Below the pieces are notes generated by a model. That model saw only the letters and a list, made by a program, of their open reading frames with translations. It ran no database searches and was not told the DNA's origin. Of a DNA stretch of 64,000 nucleotides, positions 21,894 to 30,883 are shown in pieces; the stretch's first letter is position 1; each line of letters begins with the position of its first letter. The translations under genes and the position numbers were made by a program. The DNA is from Tsukamurella ocularis (lineage in GTDB: Bacteria > Actinomycetota > Actinomycetes > Mycobacteriales > Mycobacteriaceae). The stretch lies in the NCBI RefSeq assembly GCF_024807615.1, contig NZ_JANUCJ010000001.1:872361-936360 (forward strand). The letters run 5' to 3'.

Positions 21894-21899
21894 TAGGGT
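21894..21899 (+). promoter_or_regulatory. -10 box (TAGGGT) of leaderless GT87 gene
   Basis: TANNNT hexamer seven bases before ATG 21907. Confidence 0.4.
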
Positions 21900-21906
21900 G
21901 GGGCGC

Positions 21907-23343
21907 ATGTCCCGGCCCAGCTTCCGCCCAGATCGGGTGGCGTGGACCGTGCTCGGTCTCACCGTTGCAGCGCTCGTCATCGGCTACCAGATCAAGGCCC
22001 AGTGCACCGGCACGCCCTTCGACGAGCTCGGCCGCTCCGAGGGCTTCGCGTCGACGCCCGGCCGGATCTGCTACTCCGACATCCAGTTCCTGTGGACCGG
22101 CCGGGAGGTCAACAACCACATCTTCCCGTACCTGACCGGCTGGATCGACGGCGACGGCAAGCTACAGGGCGGCGCCATCGAGTACCCCGTGCTCAGCGGA
22201 CTGCTGTTCTGGATCGGCGCGATCGGCGCGCACAACGATGCCGAGTTCCTGCTGCACATGGCGTTACTGCTGGCCCCGTTCGGGATGCTCACCGGTTGGG
22301 TGCTCGCCAAGGTCTCGGGCCGCACCGCCGCGCTGTGGGCCGTGGGGCCGCCGCTCGCGCTCTATGCCTTCCACAACATGGAGCTACCGGTGGTCGCCGC
22401 GGCGACCGTCGGTTTCGGCATCATGGCCTGGGCCGACAGAACCGGCGGGTCGATCCGGATCCCCGCCATCGCCACGGCCGCGGTACTCGCCGTGGGCTTC
22501 GACCTCAAGATCTATCCGGGCCTGTTCGTCGCGCCGCTGGTGCTGTACGTGCTCACGCACGGCAGGTCGGGCACGGTCGCCCTGCCCGACGGCCCCGGGC
22601 GGCGCGCCCGCGTCGACTGGCGCCTGCTCGATTGGACGGGCGCCGTCGCCACGGCGGCGACGGCCCTGGTGGTCGCCGTCGCGATCAACGTGCCCTTCAT
22701 GGTCTTCGGCTTCGAGGGCTGGCGGGCCTCGCTGAAGTTCCAGGAGCTGCGCACAGCAGACCTGTCGACCAACTCGATCTGGTACTGGGGCGTGCTCAAG
22801 GCCTTCGACGACCCGAAGGACTACGACGCCTTCGTCTCCTCCGTCTCACCGCTGCTCATCGCGATCTCCATCGCGGCGCTGCTGGTGTACGGCTGGGTGC
22901 GCTTCCGGCGCACCGGCGTGTACCCCTGGCTCGGCGTGAGCGGCGCGATCCTGGCCGCGTTCATGCTCTTCCACAAGGTGCACTCGCCGCAGTACGTGCT
23001 GTGGCTGCTGCCCTTCTTCATCCTGCTCAAGGTCGACTGGCGGCTCATCGCGGCGTACCTGCTGTTCGACCTGAGCCTCGAGCTCACGGTGTGGAACTAC
23101 TTCTCCGAGCACGCAGCGCACCTGCCCATCACCTGGTGGGTTCAGTGGGGCGTCTGGATCGGAGTCTGGGGCAGGGCCGCGCTGCTCGTCGTCTTCATCT
23201 GGTACCTGCCGCGCTGCGCGCTGCGGCTGCGCAGCGAGGGGGAGTCGGGCGCACCGTCGAGCACGCCGCCCGCGGGATCGTCGAGCGGAGGCGAGTACGG
23301 GCCCGGGAACGTCGACCGGACGAGGTCCTCGTCGGGCCGGTAG
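21907..23343 (+). CDS. GT87/DUF2029-type membrane glycosyltransferase
   Basis: A 478-residue protein with about ten hydrophobic segments of the GT87/DUF2029 type, which in mycolata includes polyprenyl-phosphate-mannose-dependent mannosyltransferases of lipomannan and arabinan synthesis. C-Y-S-D-I near residue 58 and I-E-Y-P-V-L-S-G near 98 supply the acidic loop residues, and H-K-V-H-S-P-Q-Y-V-L-W lies near 360. The last 50 residues are a low-complexity serine/glycine tail. The 3' end overlaps the convergent paralogue by about 200 bp. Its TANNNT box seven bases before the ATG suggests a leaderless message. Confidence 0.8.
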   Translation: MSRPSFRPDRVAWTVLGLTVAALVIGYQIKAQCTGTPFDELGRSEGFASTPGRICYSDIQFLWTGREVNNHIFPYLTGWIDGDGKLQGGAIEYPVLSGLLFWIGAIGAHNDAEFLLHMALLLAPFGMLTGWVLAKVSGRTAALWAVGPPLALYAFHNMELPVVAAATVGFGIMAWADRTGGSIRIPAIATAAVLAVGFDLKIYPGLFVAPLVLYVLTHGRSGTVALPDGPGRRARVDWRLLDWTGAVATAATALVVAVAINVPFMVFGFEGWRASLKFQELRTADLSTNSIWYWGVLKAFDDPKDYDAFVSSVSPLLIAISIAALLVYGWVRFRRTGVYPWLGVSGAILAAFMLFHKVHSPQYVLWLLPFFILLKVDWRLIAAYLLFDLSLELTVWNYFSEHAAHLPITWWVQWGVWIGVWGRAALLVVFIWYLPRCALRLRSEGESGAPSSTPPAGSSSGGEYGPGNVDRTRSSSGR

Positions 23344-24824
23344 ATCTGCCGGATCACCAGCGCGCACAGCCCGATCACGGCGAGGTCGCGCAGCAGGACG
23401 GTGGCCGTGAAGGCCTGCTCCGGCAGGCCCTTGTTCTGCATGCCGAGGAAGTACATCATCCGCGGCACCCAGACGAGGGCGTCGATGGTCATCCAGGCGA
23501 GCAGGATCCGAGCGTGCGGGATCGCAAGCACCGCCAGCGGCACCAGCCACAGCGAGTACTGCGGGCTCCACACCTTGTTCACCAGCAGGAAGCCGGCCAC
23601 CAGCAGGAAGGCGAGCTGCGCGACACGCGGTCGCCGCGGGGCCTTGAGCGCGAGGTAGCCGACGCCGGCGATCACCGCGAGGAAGAGCACCAGCGTGATC
23701 GCGTTCGCCAGCGACGAGGCACCGCCGCGCGGGCCCTGGCCACCGAACACCCAGCCGCCGGTGAAGGAGCTCATCACGGCGTAGATGGAGTCCATGTCGA
23801 CCGCGCGAGTCGAGTTGCGGTGGAAGAACTCCCACCAGCCGCGCGGGGCGGCGACCAGGATCGGGAGGTTCACCGCGATCCACGTCGCGAGCGCCACCGC
23901 GGTCGCCGTGATCCAGGGGCGCAGCCGGCCCGCGCGCAGGCACAGGAAGAACAGCACGATCAGCAGGAAGGCGGGGTAGAGCTTCGCTGCGGTGCCCAGC
24001 CCCAGGACCAGGCCGGCCCAGGCATGCCTCTCGCGTGACCACAGCAGCATCCCGACGGCCATCGCGGCCACGGCGATCGCGTCGAAGTTGGTGAAGGCGT
24101 GCACGATCACCAGCGGCGACGCCGCCATCAGCATCGCGTCCCACGGACGTCGCGCGGCGGGGCGCGACGGGGACGCCACGCCGCCCGCTAAGCGCGTGGT
24201 GGCCCACACCGCGATCAGCCAGAACATCGCCAACCCGACGGCCGCGACGGTGAAGAACAGCACCACCTCGATCGCCGCGGGCACGCCCCACTTCTCATGC
24301 AGAGTCACCCACACCTTGGCGACCTTCATCGACACGTACTGGTACATGCCCGTGAGCACCGGGTACTCCATGTAGCGCTCCTGCCGGGCGCCCGTGGGAT
24401 CGGTATCGAAGAACTGCGTCACGTAGGGCATCAGGCCCTCGTTGAGGCGCTCGGCGCCGTACAGCGGCACCGTGTCCGAATAGCACATCGCGGCGTACGG
24501 CCGGTTGCCCGACCAGTCCAGCACCAGCTGCCCACCGTCGGACTTCTGCTGCAGGCAGCCGGCCTTGGTGGTCCAGCCCAGGGCGAGGAAGAGGACCGCC
24601 ACCAGCAGGATCAGGCGCAGCGGCGTGAAGAATCGCTGGAAGCCGACGAGCGCGTGCGCGCCCACCGGGCCGCCGAGCACCGTCGAGAAATCCCGCGCGA
24701 CGGCGTCCGTGCGACTGGGCACGTCGCGGTCGGGCTCGATGACCGTGGCCGGGTCGAACGGGCCCGGGCTGACGTGGAGACGGTCGTCGTCCGCCTCGGG
24801 AGCCGCTGCGCGGGGTTCCGTCAC
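23142..24824 (-). CDS. GT87/DUF2029-type membrane protein, Rv0051-like
   Basis: A 560-residue membrane protein with an 80-residue polar amino terminus, then about ten hydrophobic segments. It shares blocks with the gene opposite (C-Y-S-D-T-V-P, M-E-Y-P-V-L-T-G, N-K-V-W-S-P-Q-Y-S-L-W), so the two are paralogues. In position and strand it corresponds to Rv0051, downstream of ponA1 in M. tuberculosis. Its GTG start overlaps the ponA stop as GTGA (24821-24824). The last 65 codons lie antisense to the end of the other paralogue and look low-complexity. Confidence 0.8.
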   Translation of the reverse strand: MTEPRAAAPEADDDRLHVSPGPFDPATVIEPDRDVPSRTDAVARDFSTVLGGPVGAHALVGFQRFFTPLRLILLVAVLFLALGWTTKAGCLQQKSDGGQLVLDWSGNRPYAAMCYSDTVPLYGAERLNEGLMPYVTQFFDTDPTGARQERYMEYPVLTGMYQYVSMKVAKVWVTLHEKWGVPAAIEVVLFFTVAAVGLAMFWLIAVWATTRLAGGVASPSRPAARRPWDAMLMAASPLVIVHAFTNFDAIAVAAMAVGMLLWSRERHAWAGLVLGLGTAAKLYPAFLLIVLFFLCLRAGRLRPWITATAVALATWIAVNLPILVAAPRGWWEFFHRNSTRAVDMDSIYAVMSSFTGGWVFGGQGPRGGASSLANAITLVLFLAVIAGVGYLALKAPRRPRVAQLAFLLVAGFLLVNKVWSPQYSLWLVPLAVLAIPHARILLAWMTIDALVWVPRMMYFLGMQNKGLPEQAFTATVLLRDLAVIGLCALVIRQIYRPDEDLVRSTFPGPYSPPLDDPAGGVLDGAPDSPSLRSRSAQRGRYQMKTTSSAALPQTPIQTPH

Positions 24825-27550
24825 GGCACCGGGTTCGTCACCCGCGGTGCCACCGTGCGGCCGCCGTTGCCGGGGACCGTCCCGTTACCGTTCCCGGCGC
24901 CCGGCCGGGGCCGCGTGGTCTGCCCACCGGGGTTCGTCGGGTTGCCGCCGGGCTGCGTCGTCGGGGGGTCCCACGGGAAGGTCGGCAGCGGCACGCCGGG
25001 CAGGCCCGGCACCGTGCGGGTCGCCGACCCGGTCTCGTCCGCCGACGCCGATGCCGACGCCGATCCCGTCGACGAGGTCCGCACCCGGGTCTCCACCGGG
25101 ACGCCCGCCTGGCCGCCGATCATGCCGGGGGTCGGGAAGGACTCGTAGTCGGTGTCCGAGAGGGCGCCGTCCATCGTCTGCTTCCAGATGGTCGACGGGA
25201 CTCCGGAGCCGTAGATGGGACCGCCCCAGCCGTTGGTGATCGGGCCGCCCTTGTCGTTGCCGACCCACACAGCGGTGGAGATCGACGGGGTGTATCCCAC
25301 CATCCAGGCGTCCTTGTTCTGGCCCGTGTCCTGGTACTGGGCGGTGCCGGTCTTGGCAGCCGAGGCGCGGCCGCCCGCCAACCCGTTGCCGTTGGAGTAC
25401 GAGGCGATGGGCTGGAGCGCGGCGGTCACGTTGTTGGCGACGTCCTTGCTGAAACGACGCTCACCCGGATCGTTCTGGCGGTCCAGCAGCGTGCGGCCGT
25501 CGGCGGTGGTGACCTTGGTGATCAGGTGCGGCGCACGGTAGATCCCCTCGGCGGCGAAGGTCGCGTACGCGGACGCCATGTCGATGGGGCGGCTCTGGTA
25601 CTGGCCGAGGACGACGCCACCCTCGACGCCGCTGCCGTCGGTCTGCTGCAGCGTCTTCTTGATGTCGCCGAAACTCTCGGCGACGCCCGCCTTGTGCGCC
25701 GCGTCGGCGACGTCCTGGGCCTGGTTGTTCAGGTCCATCATGAGGCGGTAGTAGACCGTGTTCAGCGACATCTTCATGGCGGTCGCCAGGTTGCAGCTGC
25801 CGCAGGACTCGCCGTCGGAGTTGTTGACGGTGACGCCCTGGGCCTTGAACGGCGAGGAGGAGTAGACGCGGGAGAGGCCGATCCCCTGCTCCAGTCCCGC
25901 GACCAACGCGAAGACCTTGAACGACGAGCCCGTCTGGAGGCCGGCCTGGACGCGGTCGTAGCCGTTACCGTCGCTACCGCCGTAGTAGGCGAGGACGCCG
26001 CCCGTCTTCGGGTCGACGGAGACGATCGCCGTACGCAGGTCCTTCGGCTGGTTCTCCGTCATGTTCGCTGCGGCCTTCACGGCTGCGGCCTGCGCCTGCG
26101 CGTCGATCGTCGTGGTGATCTTCAGGCCCTGCGTGCTGAGCGTGGACTCGTCGATGCCGGCGTCCTTGAGCTCTCGCAGCACCTGCGTCTTGATGAGACC
26201 GTTCGGGCCCGCGGACAGGTCGTCGCCGGCACCGCGCCCCGGGGCGATGGTCTTCGGGAACTGCAGCTGGGCGCGCTGCGCGGGGTCGAGCGTCTTCATG
26301 TCGACCATGCCGTCGAGTACGTAGTTCCAGCGGCCGGTGGCATCGGCCAAGTGGGTCGTGGGCTCGTACAGCGACGGCCCGCGGACAAGACCGGCGAGGA
26401 GCGCGGCCTGCTCGGCCTTGAGGTCCTTGGCATTGACGTTGAAATAGGCCTTCGACGCCGCCTGGATGCCGTACGCCCCGCGCCCGAAGTAGATGGTGTT
26501 CAGGTACGCCGACATGATGTCGTCCTTGGACCAGGAGTTCGACATCTTCGTGGAGATGATGAGCTCCTTCCACTTGCGCGTCAGTGACGATTCGTCGCCC
26601 ACCAGCGCGTTCTTCACGTACTGCTGCGTGATCGTGGAGCCGCCGCCCGCGTCCTCACCGTCGCCGGCGACGCCCGGAATGCGCTTCCACACGGCCCGTG
26701 CGAAGCCCTTGAGGGAGAAGCCCGGGTTGGTCGCGAAATCGCGGTCCTCCGCGGCCATGATCGCGTTCTTCATGACCTCGGGGATGTCCTGCGCGGGCAG
26801 GATCTCGCGGTTGCCCTCGGGCGGCACGACGCGCGCGATGGGGGTGGTGCCGTCCTTCATGACGATGGTCGCGACCTGATTGGTCTGGATCTCGCCCGGC
26901 TGCGGCACATCGGTGCGCCAGTAGCCGACGAGGAAGGCCAGCAGCGCGACCACCAGGATCAGCGCGACCGCGGCCACGCCGCCGGTCAGGACGCGTCGGA
27001 ACAGTGAACCGCTCACGAGCGCTCGCAGTCCCTTCTTGTCGGAGTCGTCATGGTCGCCGTCATCCGGCTCGTCGGGGCCGTCGCCGTCACCGCCGCCCGG
27101 GCCGTCACCACCGGGGCCGTCACCACCCGGTCCGTCGCCACCCGGTCCCTCGCCACCAGTAGTGGCGGCGGCCGGGGCCGACTTGCGGATCACGACGGGC
27201 TGTTCGGCCGGAGCGGCGGGGCGCGACGGAGCGCCGCGGTCGGCCTCCGCCGCGAGCTCGGCGCCGTCGACGGGACGGCCGGAGAGCGGCTGGTAGGCGG
27301 TACGCGGCTCGCTCGGGCCCGACGGGGCCGGGCTCGACGGTGTGCGGCCCGCGCCGGGCGCGGAACCCGCTCCCGGGGCGGCGGGCGGCGTCGGGGCGTC
27401 CTTGCCGCTCGGCGGGACCACCGGGAACTGCGTGGTGGGCGCCGCCTGCGGCGGAGCGGGTCGCGGCGGAACCGGCGGGGTGGGGCCTCCGGGCCGCGGC
27501 GGCCCTCCGGCCGCCCCGTTCCGCTCGTCCTTGCCACCCGGGTTCGTCAC
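24821..27550 (-). CDS. ponA1: Bifunctional penicillin-binding protein, class A (PonA1 type)
   Basis: A 909-residue enzyme that polymerises and cross-links peptidoglycan. About 180 residues of proline- and glycine-rich cytosolic tail precede one membrane helix (about 196-218). The glycosyltransferase domain shows A-A-E-D-R-D-F and G-G-S-T-I-T-Q-Q-Y-V-K-N-A. The transpeptidase shows G-S-S-F-K (serine nucleophile), S-L-N and K-T-G-T-A. A disordered proline/threonine tail ends the chain. I chose GTG 27550 because GGAG lies nine bases upstream. It is flanked by DUF5318 and the Rv0051-like gene, as in M. tuberculosis Rv0049-Rv0051. Confidence 0.93.
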   Translation of the reverse strand: MTNPGGKDERNGAAGGPPRPGGPTPPVPPRPAPPQAAPTTQFPVVPPSGKDAPTPPAAPGAGSAPGAGRTPSSPAPSGPSEPRTAYQPLSGRPVDGAELAAEADRGAPSRPAAPAEQPVVIRKSAPAAATTGGEGPGGDGPGGDGPGGDGPGGGDGDGPDEPDDGDHDDSDKKGLRALVSGSLFRRVLTGGVAAVALILVVALLAFLVGYWRTDVPQPGEIQTNQVATIVMKDGTTPIARVVPPEGNREILPAQDIPEVMKNAIMAAEDRDFATNPGFSLKGFARAVWKRIPGVAGDGEDAGGGSTITQQYVKNALVGDESSLTRKWKELIISTKMSNSWSKDDIMSAYLNTIYFGRGAYGIQAASKAYFNVNAKDLKAEQAALLAGLVRGPSLYEPTTHLADATGRWNYVLDGMVDMKTLDPAQRAQLQFPKTIAPGRGAGDDLSAGPNGLIKTQVLRELKDAGIDESTLSTQGLKITTTIDAQAQAAAVKAAANMTENQPKDLRTAIVSVDPKTGGVLAYYGGSDGNGYDRVQAGLQTGSSFKVFALVAGLEQGIGLSRVYSSSPFKAQGVTVNNSDGESCGSCNLATAMKMSLNTVYYRLMMDLNNQAQDVADAAHKAGVAESFGDIKKTLQQTDGSGVEGGVVLGQYQSRPIDMASAYATFAAEGIYRAPHLITKVTTADGRTLLDRQNDPGERRFSKDVANNVTAALQPIASYSNGNGLAGGRASAAKTGTAQYQDTGQNKDAWMVGYTPSISTAVWVGNDKGGPITNGWGGPIYGSGVPSTIWKQTMDGALSDTDYESFPTPGMIGGQAGVPVETRVRTSSTGSASASASADETGSATRTVPGLPGVPLPTFPWDPPTTQPGGNPTNPGGQTTRPRPGAGNGNGTVPGNGGRTVAPRVTNPVP
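27098..27157 (-). repeat. Four 15-bp tandem repeats in ponA1 5' region
   Basis: Four units of 15 bp with few substitutions (27098, 27113, 27128, 27143) encode repeated G-P-G-G-D in the cytosolic tail, followed by an acidic run. Such in-frame repeats can change copy number without breaking the protein. Confidence 0.75.
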
Positions 27551-27614
27551 CGCTGGTTCTCCGCTCGTCTCATCGTCGTCTCGTACGTTTCGTGCCGGTC
27601 CGGCCGTCGCTCGC

Positions 27615-28013
27615 TCAGCCGGGGGCCGCGCGGCGCTTGCGTCGCGGTCGCGGCGGGAGGCCCGCCACGTACGACTGCACCAGATGATTCCAGTTGCACG
27701 ACCTGCACACTTCCACGACATGCACGGAGAATTCCACCCGTGTGGATTCCATCTCGCTGAGCTCGGCGTCCGTGCGGGCCGAGCCAGAGGCGTCGCCGAG
27801 GGATTCGCCGAACACCCAGGACACCAGGGTCAGCTGCTCCTTGCGGCAGATCGGGCAGCGCACCTCGGACGGCCGGCCGTGGAACTTGGCCGCACGCAAG
27901 AGGTACGGATCGGCGTCGCACACCGCCTTGACGGCGGTGCGCCCGGCGTTGACCGACGCGAGCAGCGATCGCCGCTGCAGCGCGTAGTCCACCGTTTGCC
28001 TCTGCGTCCGCAC
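27615..28013 (-). CDS. DUF5318 zinc-ribbon-like protein (Rv0049-type)
   Basis: A 132-residue protein with two cysteine pairs, C-P-I-C (about residue 53) and C-R-S-C (about 104), likely to bind one zinc ion. The carboxyl terminus is strongly basic (P-R-P-R-R-K-R-R). Its place directly upstream of ponA1 and downstream of a divergent padR-ino1 pair matches Rv0049, a conserved actinobacterial gene of unknown function. A TACATT box sits six bases before the GTG, so the message is probably leaderless. Confidence 0.83.
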   Translation of the reverse strand: MRTQRQTVDYALQRRSLLASVNAGRTAVKAVCDADPYLLRAAKFHGRPSEVRCPICRKEQLTLVSWVFGESLGDASGSARTDAELSEMESTRVEFSVHVVEVCRSCNWNHLVQSYVAGLPPRPRRKRRAAPG

Positions 28014-28019
28014 GGATCC

Positions 28020-28025
28020 AATGTA
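28020..28025 (-). promoter_or_regulatory. -10 box (TACATT) of leaderless DUF5318-ponA1 transcript
   Basis: TANNNT hexamer with the 6-base gap GGATCC to the GTG start at 28013 on the minus strand. Confidence 0.5.
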
Positions 28026-28143
28026 CGTGTCCGGGCCGGGAGACGCCGCGACAAGGGCATACCGCCCGGGACCGTCCGCCCCGGTCGCGAGCCCCGGACG
28101 TCGCTGCGCGCCGCCTGTCGTTCATCGCCGGTTCACCTCTGAG

Positions 28144-28170
28144 GTATCGTTCTATATATCGGCGCGATAC
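28144..28170. promoter_or_regulatory. TATCG/CGATA repeats, candidate PadR operator
   Basis: GTATCG (28144-28149) and CGATAC (28165-28170) form an outer dyad, and TATCG-GCG-CGATA (28157-28169) an inner palindrome; the right half-site is shared. The cluster lies about 75 bp upstream of padR in an AT-rich stretch (ttctatatatc), a good place for autoregulation and control of ino1. Confidence 0.5.
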
Positions 28171-28242
28171 AACTGCCGATCGATTGATGAGATAGATCCA
28201 CTCGCGTCAGCCGCTCGACACCGCGCACGGAAGGAGGCAGTA

Positions 28243-28779
28243 GTGCTCGAACTCGCAGTTCTGGGACTCCTGCACGACTCCCCCATGCACGGCTACGAGA
28301 TCCGCAAGCGGCTGACGGAACTGCTGGGCCCGTTCCGCGCGTTCTCCTACGGATCGCTGTACCCCGCCCTGCGCCGCGCGCAGGATGCCGGGTACATCGC
28401 CGAGGAGGACGGACCGGGCCCGTCGAAGCGCCGCGCGCGCCGTGTCTACGGACTGACCCCGGCCGGCAAGGAGCGGTTCTCCGCCCTGGTCGCCGACACC
28501 GGTCCGCAGAACTACACGGACGACGGGTTCGGCGTGCATCTCGCCTTCTTCACCGCCACTCCGGCCCAGGCTCGGCTGCGCATCCTCGAGGGTCGCCGCC
28601 GGCAGGTCGAGGAGCGGCGTGAGGAACTCCGTCGGGCCCTTGCGGCCGGCGGGACCAGCGAGACGTACACGCGGCAGTTGCACGAGCTGGGACTGGAAAC
28701 GACGGAGCGCGAGGTGCGGTGGCTCAACGAGTTGATCGCCGCCGAATCCCGCTCCGACGCGAAGACCGACACCGACTGA
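28243..28779 (+). CDS. PadR-family regulator (Rv0047c-type)
   Basis: A 178-residue PadR protein. The winged helix starts at once (L-E-L-A-V-L-G-L-L) with [10 protein letters not shown] and the wing sequence [10 protein letters not shown] carboxyl-terminal coiled-coil dimerisation region ([14 protein letters not shown]) follows. The GTG at 28243 has aaggagg upstream. It is co-transcribed with ino1 (11-base gap), as the neighbours Rv0047c and Rv0046c are in M. tuberculosis, so control of inositol synthesis is the probable role. Confidence 0.88.
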   Translation: MLELAVLGLLHDSPMHGYEIRKRLTELLGPFRAFSYGSLYPALRRAQDAGYIAEEDGPGPSKRRARRVYGLTPAGKERFSALVADTGPQNYTDDGFGVHLAFFTATPAQARLRILEGRRRQVEERREELRRALAAGGTSETYTRQLHELGLETTEREVRWLNELIAAESRSDAKTDTD

Positions 28780-28790
28780 AGGGAACAACG

Positions 28791-29888
28791 GTGACTGACA
28801 ACTCCACCAAGGTGCGCGTCGCGATTGTCGGCGTGGGCAACTGCGCCTCGTCGCTCGTGCAGGGCGTGCACTACTACAAGGACGTGGCCGACGACGCCAC
28901 CGTGCCGGGACTCATGCACGTGAAGTTCGGCCAGTACCACGTGCGCGACGTCGAGTTCGTCGCCGCGTTCGACGTGGACGGCAAGAAGGTCGGCTTCGAC
29001 CTCGCGGAGGCCATCAACGCCTCCGAGAACAACACCATCAAGATCGCCGACGTGCCGCCCACCGGCGTCACCGTGCAGCGCGGCCACACCCTCGACGGCC
29101 TGGGCAAGTACTACCGCCTGACCATCGAGGAGGCGCCGGGCGAGGGTGTCGACGTCGTGCAGGCGCTCAAGGACAACGAGGTCGACGTCCTCGTCTCCTA
29201 CCTGCCCGTGGGCTCCGAGGAGGCCGACAAGTTCTACGCGCAGTGCGCCATCGACGCGGGCGTGGCCTTCGTGAACGCGCTGCCCGTGTTCATCGCCTCC
29301 GACCCGGAGTGGGCAGCGAAGTTCCGGGACGCGGGCGTCCCGATCGTCGGCGACGACATCAAGAGCCAGGTCGGCGCCACCATCACCCACCGCGTGATGG
29401 CGAAGCTGTTCGAGGACCGCGGCGTCACGCTGGACCGCACGTACCAGCTCAACGTCGGCGGCAACATGGACTTCAAGAACATGCTCGAGCGCGACCGCCT
29501 CGAGTCGAAGAAGGTCTCCAAGACCCAGGCCGTGACGTCGAACCTCACCGGCCCGCTCTCGGGCAAGGTGCACGACAAGAACGTGCACATCGGCCCGTCG
29601 GACTACGTCGAGTGGCTCGACGACCGCAAGTGGGCGTACGTGCGCCTCGAGGGCCGCGCCTTCGGCGACGTGCCGCTGAATCTGGAGTACAAGCTCGAGG
29701 TCTGGGACTCCCCCAACTCGGCCGGCATCATCATCGATGCCGTGCGCGCCGCGAAGATCGCCAAGGACCGCGGCATCGGCGGCCCCGTGATCCCCGCCTC
29801 GGCGTACCTGATGAAGTCCCCGCCCGAGCAGATCGCCGACGACATCGCGCGTAAGCAGCTCGAGGAGTTCATCATCGGCGCGGACTAG
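28791..29888 (+). CDS. ino1: Inositol-3-phosphate synthase
   Basis: A 365-residue enzyme that converts glucose 6-phosphate to inositol 3-phosphate with bound NAD, the first step toward phosphatidylinositol, mannosides and mycothiol. The NAD loop is G-V-G-N-C-A-S-S (residues 12-19), with V-G-D-D-I-K-S-Q, the conserved N-V-G-G-N-M-D-F and K-V-S-K-T in the active site. The GTG start follows aaggga. A terminator follows. The order padR-ino1 and the length match the actinobacterial enzyme closely. Confidence 0.96.
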   Translation: MTDNSTKVRVAIVGVGNCASSLVQGVHYYKDVADDATVPGLMHVKFGQYHVRDVEFVAAFDVDGKKVGFDLAEAINASENNTIKIADVPPTGVTVQRGHTLDGLGKYYRLTIEEAPGEGVDVVQALKDNEVDVLVSYLPVGSEEADKFYAQCAIDAGVAFVNALPVFIASDPEWAAKFRDAGVPIVGDDIKSQVGATITHRVMAKLFEDRGVTLDRTYQLNVGGNMDFKNMLERDRLESKKVSKTQAVTSNLTGPLSGKVHDKNVHIGPSDYVEWLDDRKWAYVRLEGRAFGDVPLNLEYKLEVWDSPNSAGIIIDAVRAAKIAKDRGIGGPVIPASAYLMKSPPEQIADDIARKQLEEFIIGAD

Positions 29889-29922
29889 TCCCCGTCCGGC
29901 CGGCACGTCCGGCCTCCGTCGT

Positions 29923-29953
29923 AGGGCCCGTCACCCGTGGGGTGGCGGGCCCT
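29923..29953 (+). terminator. Terminator after ino1
   Basis: Stem AGGGCCCGTCACC with GGTGGCGGGCCCT (one G-T pair, 13 bp) around a short GTGG-centred loop, 35 bases after the stop. Confidence 0.8.
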
Positions 29954-30041
29954 TGTCGTACCCCCGGGAGGACACATTCCACCCTGGGCGAAAAGTCCGA
30001 ATCGCTCAGCTTCTCGTCAGCCTCGCGGCGGTCGATCTCGG

Positions 30042-30047
30042 TACCGT
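30042..30047 (+). promoter_or_regulatory. -10 box (TACCGT) of leaderless gene at 30054
   Basis: TANNNT hexamer with a 6-base gap to the ATG. Confidence 0.4.
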
Positions 30048-30053
30048 CGGGTC

Positions 30054-30803
30054 ATGGACCCCGTGCTGATCCTCATCGCCGTCGCCGTCGTCGCGCTCAT
30101 CGTGGTGCTCGTGATCCGCGGCAACCGGAATCGCACGACCGCGCTCTCCGACGCGCAGGCCGACGCCCGCGCCGCCATCGACCGGCTGGCCGGCCAGGTG
30201 AACAACCTCGTCGGCGCGAACGACGCCGCCCGGCAGGCCCTCGCCGACGCGGGCGAGCGATACACCGCGGCAGGCGCCCAGGTCGGGGGCGCGAACACGC
30301 CCGCGCAGGCCCGGCTCGCCAAGCAGACCGCGCTCGAGGGCCTCTACTACGCGCGGGCCGCCCGGGTGGCGATGGACCTGGACCCGGGCCCGCCGATCCC
30401 CGAGCTCGACGGCCAGCGCACCGCCGGCTCCGTCACCGAGGACCGGACGGTCGACGTCGACGGTCGCGCGCTCGCGGCCTCGCCGTCGCCGTCCGACCGC
30501 ACCCCGAACTACTACCCGGGCGGCACGGTGGCCGGACGCCCGGTGCCCGCCGGCTGGTACAGCGAGCCGTGGTGGAAGCCGGCGCTCGTCGCCGGCGCCT
30601 GGGGCGTGGGCAGCTACCTGCTGTTCAGCTCGATGTTCGTCGGGATGGCCGGGGTCGGGCCGGCCGTCCTCGCCGATCCGGGGGTCGACGGTGCCTCCGA
30701 CGTCGGCGGGGACTTCGGGTCCGACGCGGGCGGATACGACGGCGGCGGCTTCGGGGACTTCGGCGGAGGTGACTTCGGCGGGGGCGACTTCGGCGGTTTC
30801 TAG
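30054..30803 (+). CDS. DUF1542-like membrane protein with glycine-rich tail
   Basis: A 249-residue protein: amino-terminal membrane helix (residues 4-22), a helical alanine-rich section (30-110) with coiled-coil character, a linker, P-A-G-W-Y-S-E-P-W-W-K-P followed by a second hydrophobic stretch (about 175-205), then a tail of repeated G-G-D-F-G. Similar small proteins in Gordonia and Nocardia are labelled DUF1542; that name is from memory of the architecture. Glycine/phenylalanine tails of this kind often sit at the cell surface. The function is unknown. Confidence 0.72.
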   Translation: MDPVLILIAVAVVALIVVLVIRGNRNRTTALSDAQADARAAIDRLAGQVNNLVGANDAARQALADAGERYTAAGAQVGGANTPAQARLAKQTALEGLYYARAARVAMDLDPGPPIPELDGQRTAGSVTEDRTVDVDGRALAASPSPSDRTPNYYPGGTVAGRPVPAGWYSEPWWKPALVAGAWGVGSYLLFSSMFVGMAGVGPAVLADPGVDGASDVGGDFGSDAGGYDGGGFGDFGGGDFGGGDFGGF

Positions 30804-30869
30804 GCCGCTGACCGCGAGGCCGTCATCCGAGGCATTGCCGTCGTCCTGAACGGTTGACTGAGTTGCCGG

Positions 30870-30875
30870 TATAGT
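30870..30875 (+). promoter_or_regulatory. -10 box (TATAGT) for DUF475 gene
   Basis: TATAGT eight bases before the GTG at 30884. No ribosome site lies between, so the message is leaderless or nearly so. Confidence 0.45.
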
Positions 30876-30883
30876 TCGCCGAC

